Part shown: piece after piece, positions 1-11,533 of the stretch
How the letters are laid out: every line of letters starts with the position of its first letter
Numbering within the stretch: position 1 is the stretch's first letter
Origin: Timema cristinae
Taxonomy: Eukaryota > Arthropoda > Insecta > Phasmatodea > Timematidae
Length of the DNA: 64,000 nucleotides
Assembly (NCBI GenBank): GCA_039000515.1
Contig: JBCFYV010011135.1
Span: forward strand, 9,364,642 to 9,428,641
Direction: 5' to 3'
The notes under the pieces: model-generated
Seen by the model: only the letters and a program-made list of their open reading frames with translations
What the model was told of the DNA's origin: nothing
Database searches by the model: none
Made by a program: the position numbers and the translations under genes

Positions 1-240
1 TGACCACTTATCTGTCCTCGACGCTGTTTCTTGACTGCATGCCGTCTCCAAAAGGTCCTCAGTCCCGTTCCTTGATGGTGTGCCGTCTCTTGCAGGTGTG
101 CCGTCTCTTGCAGGTGTGCCGTCTCCAACAGTCCTTTGCGCTGTTTCTTAACTGTGCCGTCTCCTTGGTGTGGTGTGCCGTCCTTTGGTGATTATGTGCC
201 GTCTCCTGGTGTGCCGTCCGTCCCTTTAGCTCAGTTGACG
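1..240. repeat. Degenerate repeat of GTGTGCCGTCTC
   Basis: The segment holds many variants of the word GTGTGCCGTCTC/CTTG (for example near 80-125 and 150-220) with irregular spacing. It looks like a decayed short tandem repeat or the edge of a larger repeat that continues left of the window. Confidence 0.6.
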
Positions 241-264
241 CACCTCTGTCTCAGTTCGCGGTAT

Positions 265-505
265 TCGTGCCCCTAAGTTGTAGCGCCATTTGTTATGTTA
301 CGTGTTCGTGGCAAGCGTTAATAGTTGCATATTAACCCCCACGTTGTATCGCCATTTGCTATACTTCTCTTTTTATTGACGTATAATTGCCCCGTGATTG
401 GGAGTCATTTGTTATACTTCTTTTCAGCCCCTCGTTGGACGTCATTTGTTATATTTCTCCTCCCCACGTTAGAATGCTATTTGTTATATTACATAACAGA
501 ATCAT
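265..505. repeat. Five imperfect PBS-like repeats
   Basis: Five units of roughly 40-60 bp, each with a CCCC-x-CGTTG-like word followed by GCCATTTGTTATACTTC or a variant (near 270, 337, 385, 427 and 460). The core resembles the reverse complement of an LTR-retrotransposon primer-binding site next to an LTR edge. The ORF at 325-591 across them is not a recognisable protein. Confidence 0.5.
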
Positions 506-599
506 TTAAGAGTCACTCTGTAAATCATCGTTTCTATTACGCAACTATGTGCTTTACTTATAATGCCTCGTTCCTTATCATTAGACTTTAATAAATGAT

Positions 600-1560
600 A
601 ATATATCACATAAAGTTTGATATCTATTTATTCCTTAAATTGAAAACATATTGGTATTAATATTCTAATCGAAACACGATCATGTCGAGGGCCTAGCAAC
701 TTATAATCACCGATCGCTTAAAGCACGTCCATTCAAGACCACGACTGATTGCACAGTAAAATACGAAGTTTCAAAAAGTCACATATATCTGAGTTCAATA
801 GAAGCTTCTCGAAGGAACCTTTCTAACGGTAAATTACACACCTACAAACTCAGAAAAAAAATACCTATTGCGTGTGGAATCTTCTCGAAGAGGAAATTAC
901 TTTAAAAGATCTTAACTTGTCTGGATTACGTTAAAAGACGTTAACATTTCTTAAGTTTAGCTCCAGTAGATGCTGCCATCGTACCTCGAGGCGCGAACTA
1001 ACTAGTAAATAATTTAGAGGAAGACGTGATTTAAGCGCCACGTAATAGGTTGTACAATTTAAATAAAGTAAAATATGTTTAATTATATGTAAAATATTTT
1101 TGAATATATAAATAATTAGAATGATAAATGGTCAATGCTTTCAAATACTCCTTAGGGTCAAATCTATAGCATTACAGGGTCTCTCTAGAAATAATCTTAC
1201 TATGAAATGTATTTCAATTCAGTTTATAATGCTTATAAAAGTCGATGTTCATACTTTAAAATAAGATGTTTAAAATAATAGTATGAAATAGTAAATGCTT
1301 TTTTTTTTTGAATATGATAAGTTTGGTAAAATATTTATTGCAATGTTGATCAAAGCTGATTTTAGACCGGTTAACCAATATAATTCTATAGCTTTATAAA
1401 AACTAATGCTAGTTTTATAGTTGAACGTATTAATACAAGTTTTAAATAACTTAATTTCGAAAACAATCTATATGTATTCTTAATGTTAAATTTATTTTAA
1501 CTGTAATTTTAATTTGACAAAGGAACTATGTAACTAATAGTAAACATAATGACTATTAAA
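600..1560. other. AT-rich stretch with nothing recognised
   Basis: No conserved ORF, splice-flanked exon or known repeat end was seen. It contains ordinary A/T runs and the paired words GAAGCTTCTCGAAGGAAC and GAATCTTCTCGAAGAGG near 800-890. Confidence 0.5.
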
Positions 1561-1562
1561 GT

Positions 1563-1795
1563 ATTTAGTGATCTCAATAGCATGTTTGTCTACTGAGCTA
1601 GGAGTATTGGGTTCAATTCCCGGCATGGCTAAAAAAAATTATCATTGGTGAGAGATGGGTTTACCTTTTCACATTGAAAATTAATAGCCGGATGTTGTGC
1701 CTGTACTAGTCTAAAGTTAGATTATAAGGTATATAAAGCTACGACAGGCCTAGCAAGCCGTTAGTGAAAAATATATGGCTCTAGTAAAAAAAAAA
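1563..1795 (+). mobile_element. tRNA-derived SINE (family 3)
   Basis: A tRNA-like head with a B-box word GGGTTCAATTCCCGGCATGG near 1609 is followed by a body shared with the minus-strand copy at 53700-53905 (TTATCATTGGTGAGA...). It ends in an A-rich tract near 1785-1795. This is a SINE, not a tRNA gene, because the 3' half of a cloverleaf is replaced by the SINE body. Confidence 0.6.
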
Positions 1796-2298
1796 ACTGA
1801 CCAAGGCCATAGGTTGGGAACAGTAATGAATGTGAAATTTAACTATTTTTATTTTCATTGCCTTGTTATACAATCAACTTAAACTGAGGATAATTCAAAT
1901 TGGACAAAAGTATTAAATTGATTTACCAGTCAAAAATAGTTTTAGATCTCTAATATATCATTTATATTAAATTTTATCTTAATTTTAACAATACCTTTAA
2001 GTTGCCGAATCATTTATAAGTGAAACTGATGATATTATTTGAATTAAATAGCATTTACACATGATTACGTTGTTGAAATGGATTTGTATGTACATCAAGA
2101 GGAAGCTCGAAAATGACACAACTACAAAACTTTCAATCTGGATCTTGAGCTTTAGTGACAAGCTCGACTCAAAGCTCAAAATTCGAGTACTCGCAGAACT
2201 CTAAAGGAAATCAATTTTTCACTTTTTAATATGCATTTTGTTGTATAAGGAAGAAGGTACAACAAAGAGGGTTAAAAACAAATATATAATATAGCTAT

Positions 2299-3946
2299 TA
2301 GAGATGGGTCGAATCCACTATTTCTCGAATCTGAATCTCGAATCTGAATCTACATTTTATTTTCGAATCTCGAATCCGAATCCTAGCAAATCGCTATAAA
2401 TTTTATTGAGTTACAAATAGACCTACATTACAAAATATAGGTCTAAACTGTGAATAAGGTTTATTTCAATCATGCTTTCAATTTTAATCAACCCCAACCT
2501 TCCTCCCCTCCCCTCACAAAATACAGGTTAAAATCCAGCCAAATTAAACAATCTAGACTTATATTATTGTTTAAAAATCAAATCAATTAAAATTTGAGTG
2601 TCTTTTAGTTAATTTTAAAAGTGTTGTTAGAATGGATTGAGTTTCTAGAAAACATGTGAAATAAACAGATTAGGCCTAGATATCCTTTGATCAACTTTAA
2701 TCATCATTAAAAGATATTTTATTGTATTAAGATAGCAAAAATAAAAATGCAAACGGATATTTTTATTCAAGACTAAAACAACATGCTTAACAATTAAACA
2801 TACATTGGAAAGAGTGAACTCAATAATGCCTAAGTATGTTTTATTATTATTTTCTTTTATATCCATTATCTATTTTTGCGTAGAAAACAAATATATTCGA
2901 TTCTTGCGATATATCGATTTCTGAGAATACATTCTATTTAAAACACGAACATATTTTCGACTACAATATGTTCATTCCCATTTTATAAGGCAGAACTACG
3001 TTCGAATATTTCCACAATTACTTCAATAACATATTTTAAAAAAATAATAAAAACTAAGCTAAAATCAATTTAAAAATAAATAATGGATTAGCAACTTGTT
3101 ATTTGATTCTTAAAACTCGAGAGCGCTTACTAAGTGATCAGATTACTTGATTCGATTTTAAACAAACAATCGATATACGATACGTAGGCCGGTAGGGATA
3201 AATAAACAATTTTATCGCTGTCTGGCTGTTGACAGTATTTATTTTTCATGAAACCCAACAAAATGTCTAACTTATGGATTGTATGCATTAAATTTGGGTT
3301 CTTTACATACTTGTAGATAATTAAAACCAGTTGGGTAGTAAGAATTAACAGTATCTTTATTTTAATCATCACTTGGGTGAGTAAACGTAATATACATCAT
3401 GGCGACTGACTTTATATCGTGTGTAATGGCGGCTGACTTTGTATCATACGTAATGTGTTCTTATTTCTGTTAAAAAAAAGCCGTAATTTGTTTTATTTAT
3501 TTCTAGTTTATTTGTAATTCTAGTTTTGATTTTCAGTTTTTTAAGAGTTTTGATGTGTTTATTAAAATATTCACAAGATTGTTCATGGGGTGAAAGTTTT
3601 AGAAGTGAGCATGTACCGAAACGGTCGAGTCCAAGTTTCCCATACAGTTGGGAGGGTAGGGTATACTAGGCCCGTAAGATTTTCCATACCTAACAAATTT
3701 TTATTTTTTTAAATAATGATTTTATTCATGTTAATCTCTTTTGTCCAACCAAATAAATATTACGGATTAAGTTGTGCTTTTCAAGTAGGCCTAACTAAGT
3801 AATTTTTGAATTCAACATATTATGCTTTGTTTATGAGGTGAAAGATTCGATCATCAAATCCAGTAAAACACCGAATCTTCGAATCTCGAATACTTATCAG
3901 GATTCGGTGAATTCGAGGATTCGAAGATTCGAGTGGCCCATCTCTA
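2299..3946 (+). mobile_element. Non-autonomous hAT element, copy A (uninterrupted)
   Basis: The termini are inverted: TAGAGATGGGTC at the left and GGCCCATCTCTA at the right. A perfect 8-bp target duplication ATAGCTAT (2291-2298 and 3947-3954) diagnoses a hAT insertion. Subterminal regions are full of CGAATCT/AGATTCG words. The interior has no transposase domain; a short ORF at 3130-3372 (minus) is shared with copy B at 20180-30634. It ends 80 bp from the isolated ABCA exon. Confidence 0.92.
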
Positions 3947-4026
3947 ATAGCTATTGATGGGATGTTTATAACATTATTTTTACATAAGTAAGGTTAATAT
4001 AATACTTGTCCCAATGATATACCCAC

Positions 4027-4165
4027 CATAAAGCTTCTTGAGATAGAGAGATGTGCCGTAGCAGTGCACTCTACCATGGTCCATGATTGCAATGCGATCT
4101 CCAAGGACATCAGCCTCCTCCATGAAGTGGGTGGTGATCAAGATGGTGCGAGAACCTCGCATGCT
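4027..4165 (-). CDS. Isolated ABCA exon: NBD1 H-loop
   Basis: A 139-bp open exon with acceptor TTGTTCTTAG and donor TATG/GTGGGT. It reads [20 protein letters not shown], then [11 protein letters not shown], the NBD1 H-loop region of ABCA proteins ([18 protein letters not shown]). It is not an NBD2 exon, since NBD2 carries TSHSMEEC. It ends in phase 1 with G, the phase and base needed before the exon at 62637-62886. It lies left of the 100-N gap and beyond the 3' end of the main ABCA gene, with no other ABCA exon recognised between 4166 and 13677. Either it belongs to a second ABCA gene or the left contig is misplaced. Confidence 0.9.
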
Positions 4166-4310
4166 CTAAGAACAAACAGAAACTGTCACAACAATGGATT
4201 GGTTTCGTCGTTAACAGAATAGCCTTCCTTATCCTTAAGCAATTAAGAGTTTCTAAAGACTCTGGCACACAACATGCCCTTATACTAATTTGAGTTTAAG
4301 ATGTAAGGTT

Positions 4311-4632
4311 TATGAGGAGCGTGTTATCTGTAATGAGGAGAAACAGGATTAAGAATTAAGTTATCCTGCAAAGAGTAGGAGTACAGGAAGCAAGACTGAG
4401 ATGGTATACACATGTAACGAGAATGCAAAAAGAAAGAATGTCGAAGAGAATGATGAAGATGAAGTATGTAGGTAGAAAAAAACCACAAAGGAGAACAAGA
4501 AAGAAAATGAAATATCAAGTAACAGAAAGTGTGCAAGTGAGAGAAGAATGGTGAAAGGATAGAGGAAGATGGAGACAATTTACTAAACTGACCTGGCCAC
4601 CAGCTGGTAACAGTTGATGATGATGTGAATTT
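4311..4632 (+). mobile_element. LINE 3' end (reverse transcriptase C-terminal remnant)
   Basis: The plus strand resembles the other LINE tails in this window (44646-45330, 51288-52200): GAGGAGCGTGTTATCTG, GAGATGGTATACACATG, and the end ACTGACCTGGCCACCAGCTG with a GATGATG tail. Translated relatives read like the C-terminus of a non-LTR retrotransposon (ETWTLTVRE...[13 protein letters not shown]). This copy is frameshifted. Confidence 0.7.
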
Positions 4633-4639
4633 GGTCACA

Positions 4640-5250
4640 ATATAACAGTCATAAAACCCAGATCAAACACTCACTAATGGCCTTTGGTTGAGGGAAATAA
4701 ATTTTCTTATAGTGGCAACTTTAATTGGTTTCAGGAATATTAAGAAAAGAAAATGTAATAGTGCAGCTAGTACGGTTTTTATTGCAATTTGGGGTAAAAA
4801 ATGCCAAGGCACGATGACATATACTATTTAATAAAAAGTATGTATTGTTTTTATATCATTTTTCATTAAATTCAACTTAACTGAACATTGTTTGCATGTA
4901 AATTGCTAATTAGTCAATCTCACAAAAAGATCCAATTTAGTTTTATCCAGTGTTAGAATATCATTTATATGTTAAGAATAGATAAGAATAGCACCCAGAT
5001 CAAAAGTTGATCAATTTTGTTATTCACAACACAAATGTACAGTAGTCTTGTTAGTTCAAATTCAGGATTTCCACTATTTTCTTAATACAAAAGTCTAATG
5101 TTTTCTAGACAGTATTCCCATTTTTCCGAACTATTTAAAGAGTAGTATAGAGGAATTGACTTTTGTGAAGTCAATGATATGTAGAACACAATGACTTGAC
5201 CTTAATTGAGAAATGTAATGTATGCAATATTTTTTTTTTTTTGCTTATTT
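4640..5250. other. AT-rich DNA with a dispersed repeat
   Basis: The segment near 5060-5150 (TTTCCACTATTTTCTTAATACAAAA...) resembles 11534-11605, so part of it is an old dispersed repeat. No gene was seen. Confidence 0.4.
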
Positions 5251-5257
5251 TTTCCTA

Positions 5258-5446
5258 AAGCACCATGTCTTACTTTCGGTTCGGGTTATATGCTTTTATA
5301 CTAACTACACTAATGTGTTAGCAATGAAAAAGGTTGAATATAGAGGAATTGTACCCATGTTTGTGGGGATGGAGATAGGAAAACATATTTTAAAAAACCA
5401 CCCTCAGTACATTCGAACAAGATTCTAACCCTGATCTACCAGTAGT
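5258..5446 (-). mobile_element. SINE family 1 copy (degraded)
   Basis: The minus strand carries the family body (TGGTTTTT...; TAACCCGAACCG...AAGACATGGTG at its tail). It is seen on the plus strand as CACCATGTCTTACTTTCGGTTCGGG at one end and CACCCTCAGTACATTCGAAC in the middle. Confidence 0.6.
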
Positions 5447-5479
5447 AACGTTTGCTTGTGGTACCAAATTACGTTTGGT

Positions 5480-6300
5480 TCAGGCTTTGGTAATGTCACC
5501 TACAGACCATGCTAGTAACCCAGTAACTTGACGTAGGGGAGTTGTGCTGACCAGAGGTACTAGCAGAGTGGCCGTCTCGGGCCAGAAGTTGGAGGAGACG
5601 ACCTGTTGGTAGCCGTGCGGGAAGGAAGGCAGTTTGTTGTTTGTACAATGCGGCAATAATAAACAAGTCTGAAAGAACTAGAGGATCATTTGTGTCTTTC
5701 CTTGGCAATCCCTGCATTTAGTCAGCACAGAAGTACACCATCGAGCTGGGGCTATTCGGGGGCCACTTTTGTTTTCTTCTTTTAAATGTAAAAGTTTTAT
5801 TGTCTTCATTCTATTATATGTTTCTATCCACCTTTCCTGTACCTTCTCCCAAAAATAATACAGTTATCTTATAAAGCGAAAAGAGGTTTTCCTTAAGGAG
5901 AGCCACAGATACATAAGTTTGTTTTTTTTGTTTTACCAAAAACTTACACATTTTAACATTTAAACCTTACCAGAAATAAACACAAAATGTAAATACAACA
6001 CATCAAACATCCAGCAGACAGCTCACGCAATACACTCAATAAGAACGGTAATGCTATTGAGATAGCAGTGCATGCACGTCTGATACCAACTCAAAGTATT
6101 GTAAACTCAATCCATCAATGTGTCGCAATTCATCTCGAGGATATATACTGTACTGCCAGAGAAAAAAGTTCGAGAACCACTCCACTAAAGGATAATTTGT
6201 GTTTTTTCCTTGGTAATCCGTGCACCTGGTCGGCGTGGTAGCACATCGCCAGGCTGAGGCAGTTCGTCAGGCCAGGTGCTACACCTAAGGCCATGCAGTC
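5480..6300. repeat. Dispersed GC-richer repeat, two related pieces
   Basis: The segments near 5670-5720 (AGGATCATTTGTGTCTTTCC...GGCAATCCCTGCAT) and 6188-6230 (AGGATAATTTGTGTTTTTTCC...GGTAATCCGTGCAC) are related, so both are pieces of one repeat. No coding family was recognised. Confidence 0.4.
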
Positions 6301-6390
6301 CAGGGGTTGGACACACCATCATAAGCAGTCCAATCTATTGCAAGAGTTATAACTTATACCAGCGATCACCAAATGTTATTATTTTTATTA

Positions 6391-6653
6391 GCACCACGTC
6401 CTACAACCCGTTTGGGCTATACGCACTTACACTAATGTGTAATGGTAGGTTGATTGTGAGATGAAATGAAGGACCTACAGTTTAACGTGGAATCCGAACC
6501 ACGGTGGAGGCCTGGCATTCCCACATTCACAAGATGTCTTGTCAGAGGTAAAGGAAGGGTTTGGTAATCAGATAAATCTGTGGCGGGACCGAGGATTGAA
6601 CCCGGCCGCCAGCATAGAAGTCTGACACCTTACCCCTAGACCACCAGGTCACC
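6391..6653 (-). mobile_element. tRNA-derived SINE (family 2)
   Basis: Reading the minus strand from 6653, the head GGTGACCTGGTGGTCTAGGG has an A-box, followed by a B-box in GGCCGGGTTCAATCCTCGGT. The tail ends in GTAGGACG. It is nearly the same sequence as 19901-20158. Confidence 0.8.
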
Positions 6654-6654
6654 A

Positions 6655-7790
6655 TCACCAAATGGCAGACCACGGTTCACATATGGCATATGGGACAACA
6701 GAGAATATTTTAAGGACCTTGATGAGATAGCAATAAACAGAAGAAATAATACTATTTCGGTGGTAGGCAGGTAGTAGACATGGAAGGCCAGCAATAATAA
6801 ACTAAAAGGGAAAAAAATCAAGTTTTTTAATCAGTATAGTCCTATAGGGCTTGAACTTGAGTCACTATAAAAGTTTTGCCGGACTGCGGAAGTATGTCAA
6901 CCCTGCCTAAGAACATTCAACGACCAAAGTGGGTTATGCAGTTTGTCATGCAATCCAATATTTAGAGTAGAAAATAGTGTAGGGGTGGGGAAGTCAAGGT
7001 ATGTACTCAAACTAGAGTGCTTTTTCTTTCATGCAAGGCCTTCATTTTTCATCATCATCAATCAGCTGTTTATATAGCGTCCAAATTCCTCTGCTTTCCA
7101 CTTTCTTAAAATGCCTGGTAGTTATTTTAATAAGATGTTCTCCTTCATCCAAAATAATAGCAACCATAGCCATTTTTTTCACGAAGAAATTACTTAAAGT
7201 CCTGGTCCTGGTAACACTTTTTGCTACCCTAAAGTATGTCCGTACAATAGAAATCCTTCTGACAAATGCTCGTTGATTACTGAACGACATAGCAGGTGGA
7301 ACAATCAGGCTTCAACCACGTAGAGCCGCCTGCAGAATGTGAATGCTACGTTCCTAATCTTGTCTTACGGGCGTTGACAGTGTCCGGCATGTTTGTGGTC
7401 AGCCTGTGACGGTCCGCTCAGGTCCTGTTACCGTTAGATGCATGTGAGACCTTTACAAGGATTGTAATATTTTCAACATAATATCCTTCTATTCTTAGAG
7501 TGCTGACAGGAGACAGGAAGAGGTAAAAGAATCATAGGGGAATAACACTGATATGCCAATGTACACAAATATATGAGAAGATACCATGGGCATAAGGGGA
7601 ATTTAACTTGTCAAAAGAGGGGTGAGGGGGGTTTGAAATCTTAAGTCTATGAAAAGATGTTAGGACTTACTATTAGATCCTAAGAAATGAGAACATTGTT
7701 ATTTTATACAGTTGTGGTGAAACTTTATTTGTATTAGAAGGTGAAAGTGGGTCAGGTAACAAAAAAGTTTTTTATTGACTTTCTACTCTC
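6655..7790. other. Stretch with no supported gene
   Basis: An 82-codon minus-strand ORF at 7042-7290 begins MSFSNQRAFVRRISIVRTYF, faintly like the N-terminal helix-turn-helix of some insect transposases. The match is too weak to call. The rest shows no recognised exon or repeat boundary. Confidence 0.35.
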
Positions 7791-7794
7791 TTCT

Positions 7795-8450
7795 CCCAGT
7801 AAATGTTAGAAAATTGGATGCTGCAAGAAGATAATTGTAGTATTTCTTGTTTGGAGAGTTTTTTAAAAATTATACACTTTTCATGGCTATTTAGAATAGT
7901 GCTCCCCCAATTATTATTTTTTTAATTTGGATACTCTTAGAGGGTATTTATAGTAGTCCTCATTCAGCAAATTTTTTAAAATTTTGATACCTCTAAGAAG
8001 TGTTTGGTTTGTATAGTTAAATTCCTTAGAATATATTTGAAGTGATCCTCGCCCAGATTTTTTTTTTTTAATTTGGAATGTCCTAAAAGCTATTTATAGT
8101 GTTCTTCACCTGATTTTTTCCCCTAGGAAATTATATGCCTTTAAAAGATATTTAATGTGGCCTTCCACCGGCAAATTTTAAAAATTGGATGCCTTAAGAA
8201 GCTATTGAAAGTGGTCTTCCCCAAACACATTTTTTTAAATTGGATACATTTGGAAGCTAATTGGAGTGGCCCTCGCTTGGATCTTTATAAAATATTATAT
8301 GCACATAGAAACTATTTAACTATTTGGTTGGAGTGACCCCCTACGAATATTTCTTTTAAAAGTCAAATGCCTTTAGAAGCTATTTAAAATAATATTTGCC
8401 TGGAATTGTTTTGAAAATTAAATGCCTAAAGAAGTTATTTTGACGTTTGA
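7795..8450. repeat. Degenerate tandem repeat, unit about 60-75 bp
   Basis: About ten units share the pattern AATTGGATGCCTTAAGAAGC, then TATTTA...AGTGGTCCTC, then a T-run (for example near 7905, 7975, 8040, 8095, 8150, 8195, 8250, 8345, 8410). Units have diverged strongly. The array lies just left of the assembly gap. Confidence 0.75.
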
Positions 8451-8656
8451 TACAAGGTTATCTTTAAGCTTCATATTAAGGACTTCAGATAATTGGGGGG
8501 GGGGGGGAGGGTTGACTCCTTAAACTCCCCTCACTATACCCATGGAAGATACTAAAAAAGGAAAAAAAAATGTAAGGGGAACGAGGAACAAGACAAATTT
8601 AAGGAACAGAGGTCTATAAAAGATTTGATATTTACTTTACGACAGTTGATGGAGAA

Positions 8657-8756
8657 NNNNNNNNNNNNNNNNNNNNNNNNNNNNNNNNNNNNNNNNNNNN
8701 NNNNNNNNNNNNNNNNNNNNNNNNNNNNNNNNNNNNNNNNNNNNNNNNNNNNNNNN
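8657..8756. other. Assembly gap (100 N)
   Basis: Exactly 100 undetermined bases, the usual placeholder for a scaffold gap of unknown length. The order and orientation of 1-8656 relative to the rest therefore rest on scaffolding only. Confidence 0.99.
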
Positions 8757-9290
8757 TGACCAGGTGGCCACGGTTACTCCTCGGAGACTCCTGGACCTTC
8801 CTCAAGAGACTCGATGAAAAGTCCCATGGGTCCAGTCTCGGAATACCCTTGAGTAGCTCAATGCAATTTTTGAGCTTTGCAGAATCATCCTCTTGGTTGG
8901 GAAATGGGTTGGGTGTGGGGTTGACAGGGGTAACAAGGGTAGGAGTTGGGAGTGGTAGGAAAGGGTTGGAAGGGTGCAAGGGGGCAGGGGTAGAGGGGGG
9001 TGGGGTTTGGATAGGGAGAGGAGCAGTCTCGGGCGGGTCTTCTACTGAAAGGGTCGAACCGGATGCTACCGGTTCGGGTATGGTGGCTTTGGCAGGTGCC
9101 TCGGCCTGAGGTGGATGGGTTGGTCCCTTTGACAGAACACTGGCGAAAGATTGTACCAGTGGTTTTGGAGCTGGAGTCACTGTCGCCCTCCGTCCCGCAA
9201 CGTGCCCCGAGGGCTTCTGGCCTTCACTTAGCCCATCCGTCCTCCCTTCTTGAGGCTTGGAGACACGCACATTCCCTGCCACCCGCAAGG
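8757..9290 (-). CDS. Proline-rich open reading frame, cut by the gap
   Basis: A minus-strand frame is open from about 9288 down into the N run. It is GC-richer than its surroundings and rich in Pro, Thr and Ser (PLPIQTPPPSTPAPLHPSNP). It then has a more ordinary segment with DDSAKLKNCIELLKGIPRLD. A second frame (9228-9563) is open upstream and may be its frameshifted continuation. Composition and position suggest a retroelement gag or ORF1 rather than a host gene, but no zinc knuckle or polymerase is visible. Function unknown. Confidence 0.4.
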
Positions 9291-9569
9291 ACTTGTACGT
9301 GGGACAGCCCCGCCACGCCTGGGAACGAGCTCCTGAATAGCGAGCGCTGGCGCTGGGTACTGAGGCGGGGTCGTCACGGATGGCTTAAGAGAACATGGAC
9401 TGTGAGCCGGTCCAGGCAGTAGGGGGAGGGGGTCCACACAGTAGAGAGGGAGGGTGGAGCGGCCGGTGCAAGTGCGAAGGAAAGATACAAGGCTGACTGA
9501 ACATCGAGGCACATCAAACACGCTTATCGTATTTATTAGATGTACCACTATGTTGGTTTTCATACCTTC

Positions 9570-11480
9570 GTATATATTATTAATATTATAAGCAATCTAA
9601 AATTGACCTCGTGTATTTCCTTTATGTTGTGGTAAATTGGTTTCTCATCTTAAGAACACCCATAGGTTATTTATTTATGTTTAATTATGTCATAAGGTTT
9701 CTAAGATCAGGGCGTAAGGGACGACCGTCTTATAACCAGTTCTCGCAACGGGTGAGTCGCGTGCGTCTGTTCTCAGACTATTGTAACTTATATCACTTAA
9801 AACGACTCTCTGATTTTATTTTTTTTTATTGGGCCTTCTGCATAATTTGTTAGTAAAGGAGGTTACAATTTGGTAAATACCACTTAGTGCAATGTGATTT
9901 TCAACATAGTAACGCTGGTGGTAGCATTATGCCAGGGCTGCAGTTCATCCGTATGTGCTTATTTTAGAGCTATAAAATGGATCACAGGATATGAGTATTT
10001 TTATGGATATTTAGTGGGTTTTCTTAGGCTAACATTAAAAATCGCGATTTCTACTTTTACAAATTATGATACTTAAATTTCGATTTTGACTCTTTGTTTC
10101 CAGCCTTTTAAAGTTATTGTTAGGTTTCAAGTAAGTACAGTAATATATATGCCCCTTGCTACAGCCGGTCGTGTTCAGCAAAACCATATCTTCTTTTATT
10201 TTTATTTCCTTCTCCTTATTTGATAGCTGTTTAGTCTTATGACAACATGTTTCAGTGCTATTGTTGTTTGGTTTAATCATAAATAATTGATTATTTCGAT
10301 AATGCCGTTTGTAAAACTTGAAGGCAATGATATTGAGATGTCAAGTTTGACATTAGTAAGCGTGAAATGTTTTGTGTGTATTTATATTTAATTTTATCCG
10401 ATCGTTAATAAATAATTAAATATACAATATGAAAGAAAAATATAAAGAGTTTTACCCTAGTTTTTTTAATGAATACTAATTCGACTTTTATTTCGTAAAT
10501 AATAACATAGCTTTCAGCATATAGGCCTATCATCGCTTTTTGTGAAAAATAACCTCACTCTTTGCTGTGTATACTAATGAGGTAGACACTAAGGACATTA
10601 TCATGAACAACACAGGCAATGACCAAATTGAACATGTAAATATATTATGCATAGCTATTTAGAGAAAACTTCTCTTTACTCTTTGAGGTATTGTGTTGTT
10701 AAACATGGAAGAAGGTAAAGGAAAGAGGAATAAAAACACACAAAGGGTAACAAACAATCAATAAATCGAAAAAAAATGTACACATTTTAATATTATTTTG
10801 TTTTATTGTCTGTGAAATTTTATTTGTATTTTCATAAATGCCTTAACATGATATAAGTGACAAGATCTTTGTTATTTCAGAGTCCTGACCATCTGGAAGT
10901 AATGTTAGTGTTAGTCTGGGTTCAAGCACAGCCCAAAGTTATGGGAAAATTAAGCCCATCATTGGAGTTTTAGAGTTTGGCATTTTCTTTAGTTCTCACC
11001 AGAACTAAGACTGAACATTGTGCACCCTGGTAAAGGGGATGACGAGTCAGCATTCACTTGGATCGAGAGTAATAAAACAAGATCTTTGGTTTCTGCAAAA
11101 ATAAAATTATTTTGCTTGCTATAAATAACAATTTAAAAAACATTGTAGTAGTTGACTGAGGAAAGAGAAAATATACTAAAGAAAATAAGATTTAAATTTT
11201 GGTGAAATGCCTTCATTTTCCTCCCTATACATTCACCATTTTTCTCCTCTCATTCTGTTATCTCCTCCACCCATCCCTTGTTCCTCCTCACGGTAATTTT
11301 TCCTATATAATTCCTTTCCATCATTCACTTTGGTGTCAATAATCAACCAATAATTTTAATTATAATTTATATACTTTTTACTTGACTGGTTTTCTTAAAT
11401 TTGTACCGGCTATTTTTAATCATTTGGTTACTAAATAATCGCTTTTTCTTGTTCATATAACTGCACAATTTAAATCTTAT
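9570..11480. other. AT-rich stretch, nothing recognised
   Basis: Several short ORFs occur on both strands but none shows a domain, codon bias or splice context. No repeat termini were identified. Confidence 0.45.
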
Positions 11481-11533
11481 TTTCTTTAAAACTCTATAAA
11501 TAGGTTTAACATTAACTTGTTGATAAGCAATAC

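Noticed and set aside
1575..1640. tRNA gene suggested by a B-box-like word
   Set aside because: No closing acceptor stem or terminator; the sequence continues into a SINE body found elsewhere in the window. The same applies to the heads at 6653, 20158, 46408, 53905 and 63186.
7042..7290. Transposase N-terminus (QRAFV...RTYFRVAKSV)
   Set aside because: The resemblance to insect transposase helix-turn-helix starts is faint and there is no downstream domain.
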